From Dactylosporangium sp040605635 (GTDB lineage: Bacteria > Actinomycetota > Actinomycetes > Mycobacteriales > Micromonosporaceae), in assembly GCF_040605635.1 (NCBI RefSeq), contig NZ_JBEXDG010000003.1, positions 1 to 64,000 of the forward strand: a stretch of DNA of 64,000 nucleotides, written 5' to 3'. The position numbers were made by a program, and so were the translations under genes. Of this stretch, positions 17,917 to 25,689 are shown piece after piece. The notes below the pieces were generated by a model. That model was not told the DNA's origin. It made no database searches and saw only the letters and a list, made by a program, of their open reading frames with translations. Within the stretch, counting starts at the first letter, position 1. Each line of letters begins with the position of its first letter.

Positions 17917-18774
17917 ATGCTCCCGGGCGCCGACGATGACCAGCAGTTCAGCGGTGCGCACGTGCGCGGTCCACGCCACCTGCGCCGCTCCCGCCGCGGG
18001 AGGCACGCGGCCCGCTTCCGGCTGCGCGCACCCGTGCCGCCCGAGATCCGCCGGTACGCCGTGATCACCGCCGCGGTCACGGCGATCGGCCTGTCCCCGA
18101 CGCTGTCGTCGTCGGCCGGACCCGGCCCCGTGCCGGTGAACAGTGCGGCGCTCGCCGTCGACGCCGGACGTTCGGCGGCCGACGGGCCCGCCTCACGCAG
18201 CCGCGCCCGGAAACCCGCCGACGGTGCGGGCACCGTCCCGCCGCCGGCGGCGAAGGCCACTCCGGCACCGACGAAGGCCGCCCCGGCACCGTCCGCCGCG
18301 CAACCGGCATCGCCGGCGGCACCGGCGGCGCCGTCGCCGACCGTGCACGCGCCGGTCGGCGGGCTGACCCAGGCCGAGATGAACAACGCCGTCGCGATCG
18401 TCGACGTCGCCCGGCAGCTGAGCCTGCCGCGGCGCGCGGCCGTCGTGGGGATCGCCACCGCACTGCAGGAGAGCCACCTGCGGAACCTCGCGAACCCGAA
18501 CCTGCCGCAGTCGCTGCAGCACCCCAACGAGGGCGTGGGGTACGACTACGACTCGGTCGGCCTCTTCCAGCAGCGGCCGAGCTGGGGTTCGATCAGCCAG
18601 CTGATGGATCCGCACGAGTCCGCACGCAGGTTCTACGCGGCGCTGACCCGGATCCAGGGCTGGGAGCAGCAGGCCGTCACCGTCGCGGCGCAGCAGGTGC
18701 AGCGGTCGGCCTACCCGGACGCCTATGCGAAGTGGGAAGGGCTCGCACAGCAGATCGTGGACGCCGTCATGTAG
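17917..18774 (+). CDS. Secreted transglycosylase-like protein
   Basis: 285 residues. An Arg-rich N-terminus, a hydrophobic segment (AVITAAVTAIGLSPTLSSSA, about 49-68) as signal or anchor, an Ala/Pro-rich linker to about 150, and a C-terminal domain with AATALQESHLRNLANP-like sequence (IATALQESHLRNL), YDYDSVGLFQQRPSWG and SARRFYAAL. This matches actinobacterial proteins with a lysozyme-like fold in which Glu of QESHLRN would be catalytic. Probably acts on peptidoglycan. TAGGCT six bases before ATG 17917 suggests a leaderless message. Divergent from the c-di-AMP-regulated peptidase. Confidence 0.75.
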   Translation: MLPGADDDQQFSGAHVRGPRHLRRSRRGRHAARFRLRAPVPPEIRRYAVITAAVTAIGLSPTLSSSAGPGPVPVNSAALAVDAGRSAADGPASRSRARKPADGAGTVPPPAAKATPAPTKAAPAPSAAQPASPAAPAAPSPTVHAPVGGLTQAEMNNAVAIVDVARQLSLPRRAAVVGIATALQESHLRNLANPNLPQSLQHPNEGVGYDYDSVGLFQQRPSWGSISQLMDPHESARRFYAALTRIQGWEQQAVTVAAQQVQRSAYPDAYAKWEGLAQQIVDAVM

Positions 18775-18884
18775 GGATTCCGCCGCGCCGCCCCCGGGAT
18801 CCCTCGCAGGGTCACTCGTTTACCGCCCCGGCCTCGCCCGGATGCGCACGACGATGCCCCCATGTCCATGCACAGGCAGAGAAC

Positions 18885-20024
18885 ATGAGGGGGCCCAGCC
18901 GGACCGCGGTGACCCTGGTCGCGCTCGCGGTGGGAGCGCAGTTGGGCCTGACGGCGTGTCACAGTTCGGCGAAGAAGCCCACGGCGGCGAAATCGGCCGC
19001 TCCGCCGGCGGTCGGGCTGGCCGTCACCCCGGCGGGGGGCGAGTCAGGGGTGCCGGTCAGCACCGAGATCGGCACGAAGGTGAACGACGGGAAGATCACC
19101 GAGGTAGCCCTGACCGACGCGGCGGGCCAGCGGGTCTCCGGCGAGTTCCGGGACGACGGCTCGTCCTGGGTGCCCGCCACCGCGCTGCGCTACGGCACGG
19201 CGTACACCGCGAAGGTCACCGCCGTCGGCACCGACAACAAGCCCGTGACCCGGGAGACGGCCTTCACCACGGCGGCGAAGCCCAGCGGACCGGTCGTCAC
19301 GTCCGATCTGATGTTGACCAACGGCGGGACCTACGGCGTCGGCATGCCGATCGTCGTGCAGTTCGGCTCCGACGTTCCGCAGGAGTCACGCGCCGCCGTG
19401 CAGCAGCGTCTCTTCGTGAAGACCGATCCGCCGCAGGCCGGTGCGTGGCACTGGTTCGGCGGCCGGCAGGTGATGTACCGGCCGGAGCAGTACTGGCAGC
19501 CGGGCACGAAGATCACCGCACGGAAGGCGCTCAACGGCGTGCGGATCGGCGCCGGCCATGCCGACGAGGACTTCGCGGCGACGGTCACGATCGGCCGGAA
19601 GCTGACCATCGACATCGACAACGCCACGAAGCAGCTGAGTGTCTACCAGAACGACGCGCTCGTGCGGACCATGCCGGTGAGCCTCGGCAAGCCGTCGACG
19701 CCGACGTCGAGCGGCGTCACCGTGGTCATGTCGCGGGAGGCCTCCACCGTGTTCCGCACCCCGGAGTACACCGTCGCGGTGCAGTACGCCATGCGGCTGA
19801 CGTGGGGCGGCCAGTACATCCACGCCGCGCCGTGGTCGGTGGGCGACCAGGGTCAGCGCAACGTCTCCCACGGCTGCACCAACGTCTCGACCGCGAACGC
19901 GAAGTGGCTGTACGAGCAGACACTCGTCGGTGACCCGGTCACCACGCGCAACACCGGGGTGCCGCTGGACCCCGGCGACGGCTGGACCGCGTGGGACCTG
20001 TCCTGGGCCGACTACAAGGCCTGA
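18885..20024 (+). CDS. L,D-transpeptidase lipoprotein (YkuD family)
   Basis: 379 residues. Lipoprotein signal with lipobox LGLTAC (about 20-25), then two Ig-like domains (about 45-240: VTPAGGESGVPVSTEI, then DLMLTNGGTYGVGMPIVVQF), then the YkuD catalytic domain. The catalytic motif is IHAAPWS...NVSHGCTNVS with the nucleophile Cys near residue 330. It would form 3-3 cross-links in peptidoglycan, as the actinobacterial Ldt enzymes with Ig domains do. ATG 18885 is chosen because the signal peptide begins there. Last of the local cell-wall genes; the downstream cupin may be separate. Confidence 0.92.
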   Translation: MRGPSRTAVTLVALAVGAQLGLTACHSSAKKPTAAKSAAPPAVGLAVTPAGGESGVPVSTEIGTKVNDGKITEVALTDAAGQRVSGEFRDDGSSWVPATALRYGTAYTAKVTAVGTDNKPVTRETAFTTAAKPSGPVVTSDLMLTNGGTYGVGMPIVVQFGSDVPQESRAAVQQRLFVKTDPPQAGAWHWFGGRQVMYRPEQYWQPGTKITARKALNGVRIGAGHADEDFAATVTIGRKLTIDIDNATKQLSVYQNDALVRTMPVSLGKPSTPTSSGVTVVMSREASTVFRTPEYTVAVQYAMRLTWGGQYIHAAPWSVGDQGQRNVSHGCTNVSTANAKWLYEQTLVGDPVTTRNTGVPLDPGDGWTAWDLSWADYKA

Positions 20025-20031
20025 CACGTCC

Positions 20032-20085
20032 GGTCCAGCAGCTCCGATCCAGCGAGTTCCGATCCAGCGAGTTCCGATCCAGGGA
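20032..20085. repeat. 15-bp tandem repeat before the cupin gene
   Basis: GATCCAGCGAGTTCC occurs exactly at 20046-20060 and 20061-20075, flanked by a diverged copy (20032-20045) and the start of a fourth (20076-20085) that runs into the ribosome-binding site GGGAGGAAG of the next gene. Confidence 0.9.
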
Positions 20086-20094
20086 GGAAGGTCC

Positions 20095-20556
20095 ATGGAA
20101 GTCGTCCGTGCCCCGAGCCGAGGCCGGCAGGCCCCGCAACAATGCTATTCCGGCGTCGTGTGGATCGACCGGGACGTCACCGCGCTGGAGCCGTCCCACC
20201 TGCAGGCGTTCCATGCGCTGTTCAGTCCGGGCGCACGGACGGCCTGGCACCGCTGCCCGTACGGGCGGATCCTGACCGTCCTGCACGGTGTGGGCCGGGT
20301 GCGGCGCCGGGGCGGCCCGGTCCATGAGGTGCGCGCCGGGGACACCGTCGTCGTCCCGCCCGGTGAGTGGCACTGGCACGGCGCCGCGCCGAACACGTAC
20401 ATGGCGGTGGTGTCCACCCACGAGACCGGACCGGACGACACCGGCACGGAATGGGGCGAGCACGTGACCGACGCCGAGTACCGGATGCCACCGCTCACCG
20501 CGATGATCCGGCCGCCGGACTCGGACCGGGTCCCGCAGCGCGAGGCGTGCTGGTAG
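20095..20556 (+). CDS. Cupin-domain protein
   Basis: 153 residues with a single cupin barrel: motif 1 FSPGARTAWHRCPYGRILTVLHGVG (split; metal-type His in TAWHRCPYG) and motif 2 VRAGDTVVVPPGEWHWHGAAPNTYMAVV. The His residues H53 and the GEWHWHG pair could bind a metal. Members of this group are small oxidases, isomerases or sugar-binding proteins; the activity cannot be told. ATG 20095 is preceded by GGGAGGAAG. The 15-bp repeats lie directly upstream. Confidence 0.8.
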   Translation: MEVVRAPSRGRQAPQQCYSGVVWIDRDVTALEPSHLQAFHALFSPGARTAWHRCPYGRILTVLHGVGRVRRRGGPVHEVRAGDTVVVPPGEWHWHGAAPNTYMAVVSTHETGPDDTGTEWGEHVTDAEYRMPPLTAMIRPPDSDRVPQREACW

Positions 20557-20612
20557 CGGGCGCCGGGGCAGAACCCGCCGGCGAGGTTCGCCGTGCAGGT
20601 CCCGCGAAGGAC

Positions 20613-21209
20613 CTACGCGTCGGGCGTGGACCGTTTCGGGACGTGGCGGCGGTAGCCGCTGACGGTCGGGTCACCGGTGAGCCAGAAGCGCCACGGCACG
20701 TCGTGCGCGCCGGTGACCCCGACCCTCGGGCCGCTGGAGACCCCGGCGGCGGGCGGAGCAGGCGGCGGCCGCAGCAGGGGCGGGTCGCCGAGGAGGTACG
20801 TGCCGTAGAAGTCCCGGTCGACGCCGAGCGCCGTGCACAGCCGGGCCGGGCCGCGGGCCAGCTCGGCGTCGGTGCGGGCGGCGGGGCGGCGGGCCCGGGC
20901 GGCGGGCAGCCCGTCGACGATCTCACCGGCGCGCAGCAGGACCGCCGACGCGGTGCCCTCGACGCCGGTGACGACGTTGACGCAGTAGTGCATCCCGTAG
21001 GTGAAGTAGACGTACGCGTAGCCGGCCGGCCCGAACATGATGGCGTTGCGCGGGGTGCGGCCGCGGTGGGCGTGGGAGGCGGGGTCCTCGCCGGTGCCGG
21101 AATACGCCTCGACCTCGGTGAGCCGGACGGTCACCCCACCGGCGGTGAGGGTGCAGCCCAGCAGCGCCCGCGCGGCGACGTCGACGGGCCCCGTGAGGTC
21201 GAGGTTCAT
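20613..21209 (-). CDS. 3-methyladenine DNA glycosylase (AAG/MPG family)
   Basis: 198 residues, the usual length for bacterial MPG. Conserved blocks: ARALLGCTL, RLTEVEAYSGTGEDPASHAHRG split (catalytic Glu in EVEAY), RNAIMFGPAGYAYVYFTYGMHYC split, and LARGPARLCTALGV. Removes alkylated and deaminated purines from DNA in base-excision repair. ATG 21209 overlaps the tetR stop by four bases (ATGA), so it is translated together with tetR. The pairing with a TetR regulator is not functionally obvious. Confidence 0.9.
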   Translation of the reverse strand: MNLDLTGPVDVAARALLGCTLTAGGVTVRLTEVEAYSGTGEDPASHAHRGRTPRNAIMFGPAGYAYVYFTYGMHYCVNVVTGVEGTASAVLLRAGEIVDGLPAARARRPAARTDAELARGPARLCTALGVDRDFYGTYLLGDPPLLRPPPAPPAAGVSSGPRVGVTGAHDVPWRFWLTGDPTVSGYRRHVPKRSTPDA

Positions 21210-21850
21210 CCGGTGATCCGGCCGATGCGCAGGACGAGGACGTCGACCGCCTCGTCGAACGGCGGCCACGGGAAGCCGGGCACGAACTGGCGCATCATGA
21301 CCGCGCCGTGCAGCGACGTCCACAGGGTGCTCGCGTCGGCGAACGGGTCGGTGCTGGCGGAGCGACCGGCGGCGACGCACGCGGCGAGCCCGTCGACGAG
21401 GACCTCGAAGGCCTGCAGCCGGCTGCGCCACCGCGGCGGCACGTCCTGCATCCGCAGCGGGGTCTTCAGCTCGGGGCGGCCTTCTCGGAGCCGGCCGAAC
21501 AGGACCCGGTAGCGGGCCGGCTCGCGCTGGGCGAAGTCGACGTAGGCGTGGCAGCCGGCGAGCAGCGACGCGACCGGGTCGTCCTGAGCCGTGCCGACGG
21601 TGCTCAGGATCAGCCGGCGGAGCCGTTCGAACGCGATGTCGAGGACGGCCTCGACGATGGCGTCGCGGTCGGCGAAGTGCGCGTAGATCGACGGGGCGGA
21701 GATGCCGGCCTCGCGCGCGACGGACCGCAGGGTGATCGCGGCCTCGTCGCCTTCGCGCTCGAGGATGCGCTCGGCGGCGGCGACGATCTCGTCACGCAGG
21801 AGGCCGCCCTCGCCCCTGCGGTTGCGGGTGCGGCCTCCCGGATTGCTCAT
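21206..21850 (-). CDS. TetR-family transcriptional regulator
   Basis: 214 residues. N-terminal helix-turn-helix (about 18-65) with ILEREGDEAAITLRSVAREA and GISAPSIYAHFADRDAIVEAVL, followed by a TetR_C ligand domain containing YVDFAQREPARYRVLF. Located right after the MFS gene on the same strand, so it likely controls the exporter. The palindrome before the MFS gene is a plausible operator. ATG 21850 overlaps a mini-ORF (21847-21915) by four bases; the mini-ORF ends where tetR begins. Confidence 0.87.
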   Translation of the reverse strand: MSNPGGRTRNRRGEGGLLRDEIVAAAERILEREGDEAAITLRSVAREAGISAPSIYAHFADRDAIVEAVLDIAFERLRRLILSTVGTAQDDPVASLLAGCHAYVDFAQREPARYRVLFGRLREGRPELKTPLRMQDVPPRWRSRLQAFEVLVDGLAACVAAGRSASTDPFADASTLWTSLHGAVMMRQFVPGFPWPPFDEAVDVLVLRIGRITG

Positions 21851-21915
21851 GCCGCCGCCTGCGGCGTCCGCCTGAGCTGAACCTGCATCATGATTCGCGC
21901 GCGAAGCTCGCTCAT
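21847..21915 (-). CDS. Bridging mini-ORF, MSELR family (MFS/tetR junction)
   Basis: 22 codons from ATG 21915, beginning MSELRARIMM and ending in a TGA that shares four bases (ATGA) with the tetR start. It starts eight bases after the MFS stop. Its 5' half is almost identical in DNA and peptide to the mini-ORF at 30059-30142 (MSELRERIM). Whether it is translated is unknown; it is listed because the frame is kept and the overlap with tetR is exact. It may instead be a GC-rich extragenic repeat that happens to read through. Confidence 0.4.
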   Translation of the reverse strand: MSELRARIMMQVQLRRTPQAAA

Positions 21916-21922
21916 CGGTCCA

Positions 21923-23548
21923 TCATGCCGGTTGCCGGATCAGGGCCGCCCCGGCGGGCGCACCGTCCACGGCTTTTCCGGCGGCGGCAGGTGTACCGGC
22001 CGGAGCGCCGTCCACGGTGGTTCCGGCGGCGGCAGGTGTACCAGGCCCCGGTGCCGCGTTCAGCACCGGTGCCACCGGCATGGAGGCGCTGTCCGAGGCC
22101 GGGCGGATGAGCGCGACCGCGAGGGCCATCAGCAACGCGATCCCCGCCGCGACCAGCGCCCCGCGGTCCATGGCGGCGGTGAAGGCGGCGTCGGCGGCGT
22201 CCAGGACCCGCTGCGCCTGGGCGGGCGGCATCGCGGCGGCCGCGGCGTGGGCGGCGGGCAGGTCGGCGCCGGGCAGCACCAGGCCGGGGTCCGCCTTGTA
22301 CGCCGAGGAGACCACCGTGCCGAGGACCGCGATGCCGAGGACGCCGCCGAGCTCCCGGATGACGCTGTTCAGGGCGCCGGCCGTCGAGCCGTACTCGGCG
22401 GGGACGGAGCCGCTGATCTGCAGGCTGGCGGGGGCCATCATCATGCCCATGCCGAGGCCGATGACGCCGGTGCCGAGGGCGACCTTCCAGAACTCGGTGT
22501 GCACCCCGGTCGTGGACAGCGAGAGCAGCCCGACGACGGCGAGGGACAGGCCGAGGACGAGGGTCCACCGCACGCCGAGCCGCTTCGACAGCAGCGCCGA
22601 CGTCGCGGACGTGGTCGCCATGGCCAGGGCGAACGGCATCGCGCCCAGCCCCGCGACCAGGGGGCTGTACCCGTGGACGAGCTGCAGGTACTGCGACAGC
22701 TCGAACAGCGTGCCGAACAGGACGAAGAAGACGACGGCCAGGGACAGCGCGGCGAGCAGGAACGTCCGGTTGGCGAACAGGTCGAGCCGCACCAGCGGCG
22801 ACGACGCCCGCAGCTGCCAGGTCACGAACGCCGCGGACAGCACCACGGCGGCGCCCAGCTCGGCGAGCCCGGTGGCGGCGGTCCAGCCCCGCGACGGAGC
22901 CTGGATGACGAAGTCGACCAGCAACGCGACCGCCGCGGTGGACAGCAGCGCGCCGAGGATGTCCAGGCGACCGGTCCGTACCCGCGGAACCGCCGGAACC
23001 AGGCGGAACACCGCGACGAGCGCCGCGGCCACCAGCGGCACGTTGATCCAGAAGGCGCTGCTCCACGAGTAGTGCTCCAGCAGCGCCCCACCGGTCACGG
23101 GCCCGATGAGCACCCCGATGCCGGCCGCCGCCGACCAGGCCGCGAACGCCTTCGGCCGCTCGGCGGGCGTGAAGATCCGGGTGATGATCGCGAGGGTCGC
23201 CGGCATGACGAACGCGGCGCCGAGCCCCATCACCGCCCGCCACGCGATCAGCTGCGACGGCGTGTCCGACAGCGCGGCGACCGCCGATCCGCCGCCGAAG
23301 ACCGCCAGGCCGCCGATGAGCGCCCGCCGCGAGCCGATCCGTGCGCCGAGGCTGCCGGCGAGGATCAGCGCCGCCGCGAAGACGAGCGTGTACGCGTCGG
23401 TGATCCACTGCAGGTCGGAGGTGGTGGCGTGCAGCCCGTGCGCCAGGGACGGCAGCGCGGTGTTGAGCACGGAGTTGTCGAGGGTGACGGCGACGAGGGT
23501 GAGGCTGAGCACCGCGAGCGCGGCCCACCGGCGCGGATGTTCGGACAT
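21923..23548 (-). CDS. DHA2-family MFS drug exporter (14 TMS)
   Basis: 541 residues of the EmrB/QacA type. Motif TLDNSVLNTALPSLA (motif D1) near residue 22, LIGGLAVFGGGS and the RAVMGLGAAFVMPATL region (motif C-like), then about 14 hydrophobic segments. Drug or metabolite/proton antiport is expected; the substrate is unknown. The C-terminal tail carries two 15-residue repeats beginning GTPAAAG and ending VDGAPA (about 503-532), outside the membrane domain. Next to it is a TetR gene and, in the promoter, a palindrome at 23600-23622. Confidence 0.92.
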   Translation of the reverse strand: MSEHPRRWAALAVLSLTLVAVTLDNSVLNTALPSLAHGLHATTSDLQWITDAYTLVFAAALILAGSLGARIGSRRALIGGLAVFGGGSAVAALSDTPSQLIAWRAVMGLGAAFVMPATLAIITRIFTPAERPKAFAAWSAAAGIGVLIGPVTGGALLEHYSWSSAFWINVPLVAAALVAVFRLVPAVPRVRTGRLDILGALLSTAAVALLVDFVIQAPSRGWTAATGLAELGAAVVLSAAFVTWQLRASSPLVRLDLFANRTFLLAALSLAVVFFVLFGTLFELSQYLQLVHGYSPLVAGLGAMPFALAMATTSATSALLSKRLGVRWTLVLGLSLAVVGLLSLSTTGVHTEFWKVALGTGVIGLGMGMMMAPASLQISGSVPAEYGSTAGALNSVIRELGGVLGIAVLGTVVSSAYKADPGLVLPGADLPAAHAAAAAMPPAQAQRVLDAADAAFTAAMDRGALVAAGIALLMALAVALIRPASDSASMPVAPVLNAAPGPGTPAAAGTTVDGAPAGTPAAAGKAVDGAPAGAALIRQPA

Positions 23549-23599
23549 CGGAGACCCCTAACGGACACGTGTATTTACGCCCGTAAGGTTAACCATGTC

Positions 23600-23622
23600 A
23601 GCTAACGCATGTAAAGTTAGCT
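23600..23622. promoter_or_regulatory. Palindromic operator upstream of the MFS gene
   Basis: AGCTAAC (23600-23606) and GTTAGCT (23616-23622) form a perfect 7-bp inverted repeat around a nine-base centre. A smaller TTAC/GTAA palindrome lies at about 23575-23586. The position, 50-75 bases before the MFS start, fits a TetR-type operator. Confidence 0.55.
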
Positions 23623-23687
23623 GGGCGGGCTGCGGGACGTGGCCGTCGTCACCTCCCTGCCCCCTCCGGCACGGCCACGTGCCGCGT

Positions 23688-24452
23688 CTACGGCTCCTCC
23701 AGCAGGTAGCGCCCGTCGCGGGTGAGGCCCGCAACCCGCCAGCCGGCGGCGAGGCGCCCGGCCATGGCCGCGCGCACCGCGAGCCGCCACCGCGTCGCCG
23801 CCGCCGGGTCGCTCGCCCGCAGCTCCTCCACGTCGGCCGGGATCTCGACCAGCACCTGCCCGGGACCGGCGGCGGCGACCTCGGACGGCGTGCCGTGCGC
23901 GGCGGCGACCACCTCGGGGGCGTCGAGCCGCCACACGAGCAGCAGCCGGTCGCTGAGGTCGCCGCTGTTGATGCCGTCGGCCATCGCGCCGTAGAACTCG
24001 GGCAGGTAGCGCACCGCCCGCCCGCCGAGCTTGCGCAGGTTGAAGTGCGCGTTGCGCAGCACCAGGGGGTCGTACGTCCAGCGCACCTCCGGCACGTCCC
24101 GGGCGAGGGTCCACGCCCGCTGGTGCTGCTTGAGCGCGAACCCGACGCCGCTGCCCAGCCCGCCGGGCTCGACGCCGGCGACGTAGGAGTGCAGGTGCGG
24201 GGTGCCGGTCCCGTCCCGGCCGAAGAAGCCGACGGCCGCCCCGGCGAGCGTGCCGCCGCGGTACGCCCCGGCGACGTAGTTGCCGGAGTGCGCGTACGTG
24301 CGCAGCAGGCCCGGCGCGGCGACCTCCGCCGGGTGCCCGGCCCGCCACACCCGCTGCAGCAGCAGCGACACGTCCTCGAAGGAGACGGTCTCGCGCACCT
24401 GCACCCCGGCGCGCGCGGCCGCCGCCGCGGCGCACTCCCAGGCATCGTTCAA
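23688..24452 (-). CDS. GNAT-like acyltransferase (COG3375-type)
   Basis: 254 residues. Pattern of the predicted GNAT acyltransferase group: HSGNYVAGAYRGGTLAGAAVGFF near the N-terminus (split), GVGFALKQHQRAW, WTYDPLVLRNAHFNLRKLGGRAVRYLPEFYG (split). This group is found in operons with M20 deacylases and N-acylamino-acid racemases. Start TTG 24452 follows the M20 stop by four bases, so coupling is expected; no better start is seen. It may acylate an amino acid or peptide that the neighbouring enzyme releases. Confidence 0.72.
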   Translation of the reverse strand: MNDAWECAAAAAARAGVQVRETVSFEDVSLLLQRVWRAGHPAEVAAPGLLRTYAHSGNYVAGAYRGGTLAGAAVGFFGRDGTGTPHLHSYVAGVEPGGLGSGVGFALKQHQRAWTLARDVPEVRWTYDPLVLRNAHFNLRKLGGRAVRYLPEFYGAMADGINSGDLSDRLLLVWRLDAPEVVAAAHGTPSEVAAAGPGQVLVEIPADVEELRASDPAAATRWRLAVRAAMAGRLAAGWRVAGLTRDGRYLLEEP

Positions 24453-24456
24453 CGGG

Positions 24457-25575
24457 TCACCGGCCGATCGCGTCCACGAGACCCGCGACGAGGGCGGCCC
24501 GCTCCGGCATGCTCGCCAGGTCGGACCACTCACCCTCGGCGTGCGCCTTGCCGCCGATCACGCCGAGCCCGTCGAGGGTCGGCACGCCGATGCCGGCGGT
24601 GAGGTTGCCGTCGGAGCCGCCGCCGACCGCCTCGCCGACGAGCGGGGGCAGGCCGAGCTCCGCGGCGACCCGCCGGGCGAGCGCGAACATCGACGCCGAC
24701 GCCGACTCGGGCATCGCCGGGCGGGACGGGCCGAGCTCGACGGTCAGCTCCGCGCCCGGCAGGACCGGCCGCAGGCCGCGCAGCGCCGCGTCGACCCGGA
24801 CCAGCTCCGCCGGGTCGAACGCCCGGACGTCGACGCTGAGGCGGGCGGCCGCGGGCACGGTGTTGCTCGTCGTCCCGGCGGTCGAGTCGGTCGGGGTGAC
24901 GGTCGTGCCGGGCGGGGCACCGAGCGCCGCGACCCGCAGCACCTGGTGCGCCAGCTCCACGCCGGCGTTGATGCCGAGGTGCGGAGCGACCCCGGCGTGC
25001 GACGCCCGGCCGGCGACCCGCAGCGAATAGTGCGCGATGCCCTTCCGGGCGATCTTCACCTTGCCCCCGGAGCTGCCCTCCAGGATGAGCGCGCCGGCCG
25101 CGCCTGCGGCGGTGTCCTCGATGAGCGCCTGCGACGTCGGCGAGCCGATCTCCTCGTCGGAGTTGCACACGACCGCGACCCCGTCGAGGTCCGCGACGGC
25201 GGCCAGGGCCTCAAGGGCATGGAACAGGACGACGAGGCCGCCCTTCATGTCCACGACGCCGGGGCCGGTGCACCGGTCACCGTCGACGGTGAAGGGCCAG
25301 CGGGCGAGGGTGCCGATCGGCCACACCGTGTCGAAGTGCCCGACCAGCACGACCCGCACCGGCCCGTCACCGAACCGCCATCGCAGGTGCGGGCGGTCGG
25401 CGACGACGACCCGCTCCGGCGCCCGGCCGGTGCACCGGCGGCCGAGCTCGGCGACGACGTCGGCGCATCTGGCCAGGGCGGCGAGGTCGGCGGACGGTGA
25501 CTCGACGGCGACGAGTCCGGCAAGGTCCTCACGCAGCACGGGCGCGGCTGCCCGGAGTTTCTCCAACGCGCTCAT
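24457..25575 (-). CDS. M20-family metallopeptidase (carboxypeptidase G2-like)
   Basis: 372 residues. Two-zinc site: HFDTV (His80), GPGVVDMKGG (Asp109), NSDEEIGS (Glu141/Glu142), with a dimerisation domain and C-terminal GGKAHAEGEWSD (His). Removes the C-terminal residue from an N-acyl amino acid or a peptide, probably in the cytoplasm since no signal is seen. TAGGTT (minus strand, 25582-25587) lies six bases before ATG 25575, suggesting a leaderless mRNA. Upstream of and coupled to the GNAT gene. Confidence 0.88.
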   Translation of the reverse strand: MSALEKLRAAAPVLREDLAGLVAVESPSADLAALARCADVVAELGRRCTGRAPERVVVADRPHLRWRFGDGPVRVVLVGHFDTVWPIGTLARWPFTVDGDRCTGPGVVDMKGGLVVLFHALEALAAVADLDGVAVVCNSDEEIGSPTSQALIEDTAAGAAGALILEGSSGGKVKIARKGIAHYSLRVAGRASHAGVAPHLGINAGVELAHQVLRVAALGAPPGTTVTPTDSTAGTTSNTVPAAARLSVDVRAFDPAELVRVDAALRGLRPVLPGAELTVELGPSRPAMPESASASMFALARRVAAELGLPPLVGEAVGGGSDGNLTAGIGVPTLDGLGVIGGKAHAEGEWSDLASMPERAALVAGLVDAIGR

Positions 25576-25689
25576 CGATCCAACCTAACTCCGATCTTCA
25601 CCGGGGACCTCCGATGCGCGCGCACGGTTGCGTCGCCGAGAGTCGGACACCCGGCGGCGCGCGGCCGCGACCGTCGATAGGTTCGGGGA

